This document shows positions 59,330 to 64,000 of a DNA stretch of 64,000 nt, piece after piece. Both the position numbers and the translations under genes were made by a program. How positions within the stretch are numbered: position 1 is the stretch's first letter; the number at the start of each line of letters is the position of its first letter. Location of the stretch: assembly GCA_008704415.1 (NCBI GenBank), contig VXIS01000068.1, positions 1 through 64,000 on the forward strand. Direction: 5' to 3'. Source of the DNA: Sphaerosporella brunnea. Its lineage: Eukaryota; Ascomycota; Pezizomycetes; Pezizales; Pyronemataceae. The notes under the pieces were generated by a model. The model searched no databases. It was not told the DNA's origin and saw only the letters and a list, made by a program, of their open reading frames with translations.

Positions 59330-61826
59330 GCTGGGCACTGGTGTTTATAGTATTGGAGCAGCCTCGTGCCTTGCTGGTATGGGACTCGGGATGTCTCGCC
59401 TTCGCCAAAGCAGTCAGAAAGGGGAGGCCCATGCACAGGCGGCGGGGGGGGGGGGGGTGTGCTCATGGGGTTTAGAAAGATTTGTAGATGTGGAGGATAG
59501 CTCACTTTTTTTTTTTTTTGGTGCTGGTGTCAAGGAGAAGGAGGTGTGTGTGTGGGGGGGGGGGGGGCTATTGCTTTGGGCCAGTCGATTGTAGGCTCAA
59601 TTGAAGATCCCAAGGGCAACTATCGCGGAGACAGTAGGTGTTTGGGGAGAGATAGGTAGGTGGGAATTGGAGGTGGTAGGAAGCAGGTATAATGCTGGTT
59701 GTGTTGACGCTTTTAAGGGACGGATTCCGTGACAGTGCACGAAGCAGGTAAGGTAAGGTATGTACTTCTAGGTTCGTGCGGGAGGATGCGTACTTGTATG
59801 TAGGAGTACGTGCTATGGGTTGTTAGCCGCTACGACCGCAAGTGACCGGGGGGGACTTCCTCTGTTACCAATGCAGTGGGATATGCAGAGAGAAACGTGA
59901 TATTGGGCGACTAAATGGACGACTGTCAATACGATTCATGCATAAGAAGTATGTACGAGTACACAGTGTTTACAACAGGCGAAGGTGTCTGGTGGGATAT
60001 CTGGTACATAGAAGCACAGTAGCAGTCAATTAGCTGACTACCTTGTACCCTGAAGCGATATTAGCAGTAGGATTAGAAACAGCAGCAGCAGCTGGACCGG
60101 AAGCAGCAGGAGAAGCGCTCCGGGCGGACAAACAGGCAATGGCGAGTTCGGCTTTCGTTTGGAGGTTTCGCCTCGTGCAGGAGGAGGTGGGCGCTTGGGA
60201 GTGGTGTGGTGATGGTTGTGGTGGAGCGGTGTGTGTGGCTTGCATGCAAGGTACAAGGCACAAGCCGATTAGATCTAGTTCAGGGGTACCGCATCGGTCA
60301 ATCGTACATGTGTAAGCCCGCCTTCCTGAAATGCGACAATCCCCCGCCGAGAGGAACCCTGTCCGCAATTACAGGTACTGCGAATGTGGTTGGCTCTGAT
60401 GCATACATACATTGTAATTAGGTGTCAATCCGGACAACTAATGTTTATGGACATCGTCAATTGCTTTCGCACGCTGTATCGGACGGATTCTGCGATCGCC
60501 AGTGTAGCCTTCTCGAGTATGTATGCGAAGAAGCATGTACATCATGACGTCGAGCATACAATTCGCATCCCCACGGTAGCCATATTTCAAACCTTGCCAG
60601 CAGCACCGGACTTTAGGACCGCCGGAATCTTGTATATACAGTCTACTCTGGCTTCGGAGTCAACGTGGTTCGCCCGAGCAAGGTACATGTAGATAGGTTA
60701 AATATGTACCAAAGTGAACACCTTAGGAAGCCGATGCTAACGTAACCTAAGCAGCGCCGGAGACAATTGTTTCCTCTCGCTTTCATATAACGCTTTGCAC
60801 TTTGAGATTTGCATTCTATTCCACGAAAGCCCGCATATTCACTTCGCTACCTGGTGCCGAGTGGAACATTCCTCCGAACGAGATTTTAATCGACACGATA
60901 CCTTCAGTGGAATGGGTTGTCTGACGTTTGATGGCACAGGCTCTCTCGGCATGAGAAGATAAGATGATAGGTAAATTAGGCAAAGTAAAAAACCCCGGTG
61001 TAGCTGGGTCTCAACACACGTCTTTCACCTGTCGGTTCCTCCATACATCTACAGTGGATTCCGGACTCAATACAACCCTCCGCTGCTTCAATGTCCAATG
61101 CCAATGGCCTAACCATGTTCCAGATGCCACGGCATGTATGTTGTCACTGATTCAGCGCGAGGGTTAGTTATCCATGTTTGAGGATTGCAGAGACTCTACT
61201 GAGCTAGGATTCTGGTGACCATCTACTCTAAATACTATAGAGTGCGTCAGCACCTTATATTGGGTTACAATTTGGGTATGTAGGAGATCGTCGCCACCAG
61301 CCGTGGCTATGTTGTGGCGCTTAGACGCAGAAACAAACTTTTGATGAAGCAGGACGGCGCTTGGGGGACATCGGGTGGCTGCAAGGTACGAGATTCAGGG
61401 GCATCGCGCTCTGCCAATCACCACGTGAGCACGAGCCCGCCTTCTTGTCATCACACGACCGGAATCCCTGCATGCACGTCAACGGCGCCGACAGGCTGGA
61501 AAGCAGTGGCTGCAGGAAGAGCATCGATTCGATATGTAACTTCTGCCTTACCAGACAAATCGATGCAAAGGATCAAGATGGTGGAACCTGTGGCAATTGC
61601 ACGAAAAACTCCCATGAGAAAAAAAATTTCGGGGGAATCGGCCAGGATAATTTTGAAATTGGTCTGTGTGTAGAAAACTTCTACAGTCCTGGGCCTCCCG
61701 AGCTTTGTTGGCCATGGTGATTATGGGCTTATCGTGTCTTCAGGTTCAGGTGAACCTTCAGATTGTTCCCAAATTTGCACAGTCGACTTCGGGCTGGCTG
61801 AGCAGAAATCGCCATGCCTTCAATCA

Positions 61827-62018
61827 TCCGCGCAGAAACCCATAGCTGCGTTGTGTCGGTAGTGAACTCGGCTTGTCGGAATTCCCCAGCAGCCAGAGTC
61901 TGAAGTCGAGCGAAATAGTCGGAAGAGACGGCAAGAACTCCACTGAGCGCTCTGGTTGCGGAAGAATCTCAGAGTAGAAACCGCTCGTCTCCAGTTCTCG
62001 TTGCTGTGCAAGCGACAT
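61827..62018 (-). other. Short open frame of uncertain status beside a MITE
   Basis: An ATG at 62018 opens a 63-codon frame (MSLAQQRELETSGFYSEILP...) ending at TGA 61827-61829. Amino-acid use looks more protein-like than in neighbouring shadows. No family, partner exon or promoter is recognised. The ATG lies only a few bases from the MITE end, so it may be a gene fragment cut by the insertion, or chance. Confidence 0.2.
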
Positions 62019-62023
62019 GATTA

Positions 62024-62263
62024 CTTGACGGAAAAAAAAGTATTCGGACCCCCCAACCCGCGGTACCCCACCAAAACTCAACAGCGCAACGAAAAATCAT
62101 CGGCACAAATTATTTGTGCCTGAAGGGTTTCAACTGCTATCTCTTAATTTTGAGACGTCTTCCAAAAATTTTGAGTGAGATCCAGAGAGGTTATCGATTT
62201 TTCGCTGCGTGGCTTGGCTGTGGGACAGGGTTCTGAGTGTCCGAATACTTTTTTTTCGTCGAG
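62024..62263. mobile_element. TA-flanked MITE (CT(T/C)GACG...AAGTATTCGGAC ends)
   Basis: The left tip from 62024 reads CTTGACGGAAAAAAAAGTAT. The inverted right tip (ending 62263) reads CTCGACGAAAAAAAAGTAT, and both continue TTCGGAC. Weaker inverted similarity continues inward to CGCA(A/G)CGAAAAATC. TA flanks both ends (62022-62023 and 62264-62265). The element is 240 bp with no coding frame. It ends 130 bases before the sld3 start. Confidence 0.8.
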
Positions 62264-62393
62264 TAGTTAGGGTTAGTTCGGTTTGAACCGCAAAGCGGGT
62301 TTGTTCAATTCTGCTCTTACCCGTCAGACACGTGAGGTGAGGTCTCGCACGCGTTATTGTTGACCCAGCGATTCGATTTCATAACACCCCAGA

Positions 62394-64000
62394 ATGATGT
62401 TTGCACCACCACTGCCCCCATCTTCGTCGAAGAAGCGAAAACGAGGGGAGGATAAACCCGTCATAGGCAGTCCCTTTATTGTCCAAGTATCACTTCCACA
62501 TTTTGTTATTATGGTGGTAGAACTAGCTGGCTAACAATTCCAGCCCCACCCGACCTCTTCCTTCGACGTTTCCACAAAGATATCGCCGACCGTTGTTATT
62601 CCACGATCGCATATACCTATGAGCTGGCTCGCCGGGGCGCCCTCGAGACTATTCGATGTTCCAACTGAATCGCCAGCGATCGCACAGCCGGGTTATGTTG
62701 TCGTTGTCAAAATCGAGGGGGAGAGACAGCTTTCGGCTGTCGAAAATGTGGGTGGGAATGTTTACGCGATATACCGCCTTTCAACCCAGCTTAGGATGAA
62801 GGATATTCGAAAGGTCGCCTCGCAAACAAAACATCTCCTTACCACGGTCCCTAGTAATTACGATCTATGTGAGCGGGAGTGGTGGAGTGAGGTTGGCAGC
62901 GTGGAGTATCCCTTTGGAGACTCTCCGGTCAACGTTGCTGCTCTGGATATGGGGATTGGCATTCATGATGTTGTCGTCGAACAGACCGCAATGTCTTCAC
63001 ACGCACCGATTCCACCACCACCACCGCCTCCAAAGGCTGAGAAACATATCGACGCTATAGAAGTAGAAGGGCAGCCTGCATTGTGCGATATCTTGGACCA
63101 AGTCCGACGTCAGTATTTCGACACCCTATACCTCGCAAAGGTCAGACTCTTGTCTCTTTACTGCCCCGAAACGACTGACTCGATGTCAGACATCACTGGC
63201 ATATTTTGCAAAATCCACATTATCCAGAGCACGCGCAACATGTCGTGGCTCTGATCAGCCACCATTGAGAGCTCGATTTGACGAGTTGGCAGAGTACCTG
63301 CGAAAGCTGATGTTGCCGCTGGATAAAATGGACCTCAAATATCGAAAATGTTTGATACAGTGCGTTTTAGAGAATGAATCCGGTGACCCGACAGTTTTCA
63401 GGCCCGTAGAAGACGGTTATGTTCAACGTTGGAGGCAATCGACATTCCAAGACCGATTTGTCAAGGAAAATGATCCCGAGTTGAAGCACAAGTTGGAGGA
63501 GCTAAGGATTCGGGAGACCGAGCTTCAGATAATCCTGCTTCTCGAGATTCTTGCACTTAATAAAGAACATCCACCGGCTGTTGTCGAGGCTGAGGAAGAA
63601 ACCAAAGGGAAGAAAGGCAAAGGCAAGAGCAAGAAGAAAAAGAAGTCGAAAGACGCGGCTCCAGATGTTCTCCTTGACCTGCTCGTGGATCGTCTCTGCA
63701 TTTGGCACTCCATTGGCTCCGATACTTCCGCAGAGAAGGGAGAGTTGCCTACCAAAGGAAAGGTTTCCGAAAAGGATCACCTTCGGCATTTTTCTGTAGA
63801 GGTTATTATGGCTTTGTAAGTCCTCCCGAGCTCTTTATGGTTGGTCGTTTCTGAAATTTTGCAGCTACTACTCCAAGCTCCCAGAATTGTGTCGTTCCAT
63901 CAACAAAAAGTTTGGAGGCAGCAGTTCGAAGCCAGCTTCCAGTGTGCAGCGACCAATCAAAACCGCCAAGGAGCGACGTCCTGTTAGTAAAAAACCCTCT
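62394..64000 (+). CDS. SLD3: DNA replication initiation regulator Sld3 (partial, cut by window end)
   Basis: Sld3 is a CDK target that, with Sld7 and Cdc45, loads Cdc45 on the MCM helicase and binds Dpb11 when phosphorylated. Exons are 62394-62486, 62544-63140, 63190-63815 and 63865->64000. The N-terminus is short and basic (SSSKKRKRGEDK), then PMSWLAGAPSRLFDVPTESP. The Sld3 Cdc45-binding domain is marked by RRQYFDTLYLAK/TSLAYFAKSTLSRARA across intron 2, KYRKCLIQCVL, RETELQIILLLEILAL and the Lys-rich KGKKGKGKSKKKKK loop. LPELCRSINKKFGGSSSKPA follows. The intron-2 acceptor is chosen because it restores TSLAYFAKS. The CDK-site-rich C-terminus lies beyond the window. Two ATGs are adjacent; the first is used. 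Confidence 0.88.

Larger units (their letters stand above)
59330..62393. other. Long intergenic region coiled-coil gene / sld3
   Basis: 3 kb with G and T homopolymers (59447-59458, 59506-59519, 59556-59567), an imperfect AGCAGC-rich stretch (about 60080-60110) and a MITE at 62024-62263. Frames up to about 119 codons exist, but none shows a domain or splice-consistent extension. The sld3 promoter is presumably the last 130 bases plus part of the MITE. Confidence 0.55.

Noticed and set aside
60030..60368. Overlapping frames on both strands in the long gap before sld3
   Set aside because: They derive from AGC-rich and TG-rich simple sequence; none shows a coding signature.

Overview
The window looks like nuclear DNA of a filamentous ascomycete (Pezizomycotina). 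Nearly every gene is interrupted by short introns of about 47-100 bases with GT-AG (occasionally GC-AG) ends. The gene set is typical of such fungi: Ssk2-type MAPKKK, Mep-type ammonium permease, Rtt107/Brc1, Iml2, Sld3 and Med16. The mix of intact transposons and many small inverted-repeat elements might suggest a repeat-rich lineage such as Pezizomycetes, but that is a guess. All exon structures were deduced by eye from splice signals, conserved protein sequence and reading-frame continuity. Each reconstructed complete gene sums to a whole number of codons.

Layout. 1-4.7 kb is repeat-rich: a decayed DDE transposase, a possible solo LTR and an inverted-repeat element. 4.7-18.1 kb is gene-dense: a ten-finger C2H2 regulator (-), a mitochondrial two-HMG-box protein (+), proteasome ATPase Rpt2 (-), histone-fold Dpb4 (+), splicing factor Cus2/Tat-SF1 (-) and an ammonium transporter (-). 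A TA-flanked MITE lies at 11.6 kb. 18.1-25.3 kb is a second repeat block. It holds an intact TIR transposon (19697-22542, 720-aa transposase on the - strand), a probable decayed relative beside it, and three small inverted-repeat elements.

25.3-37.2 kb carries Ssk2/SskB (+), the PXA-RGS-PX-nexin protein Mdm1/SNX13 (-) and the BRCT protein Rtt107/Brc1 (-). 37502-40203 is a complete pogo/Fot-like transposon with 59-bp TIRs and a TA target duplication. It sits in the divergent promoter between rtt107 and a probably peroxisomal alpha/beta hydrolase (40.5 kb, +). 41.7-64 kb carries Iml2 (-), family-X DNA polymerase Pol4/lambda (-), sirtuin Hst3/4 (+), Mediator subunit Med16 (+), a long coiled-coil protein (-) and Sld3 (+, cut by the window end). 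A third MITE lies at 62.0 kb.

Functional themes. Five genes act in replication or genome stability: dpb4, rtt107, pol4, hst4 and sld3. There is no operon logic; they are independent nuclear genes. The clearest novelty is in the mobile DNA: two apparently intact DDE transposons of different families; introns that differ in presence between two copies of one family; an arginine/glycine-rich tail on the pogo transposase; and three TA-flanked MITEs that share a CTCG...GACA end pattern. In the hydrolase, the peroxisomal signal exists only if the last intron is removed.
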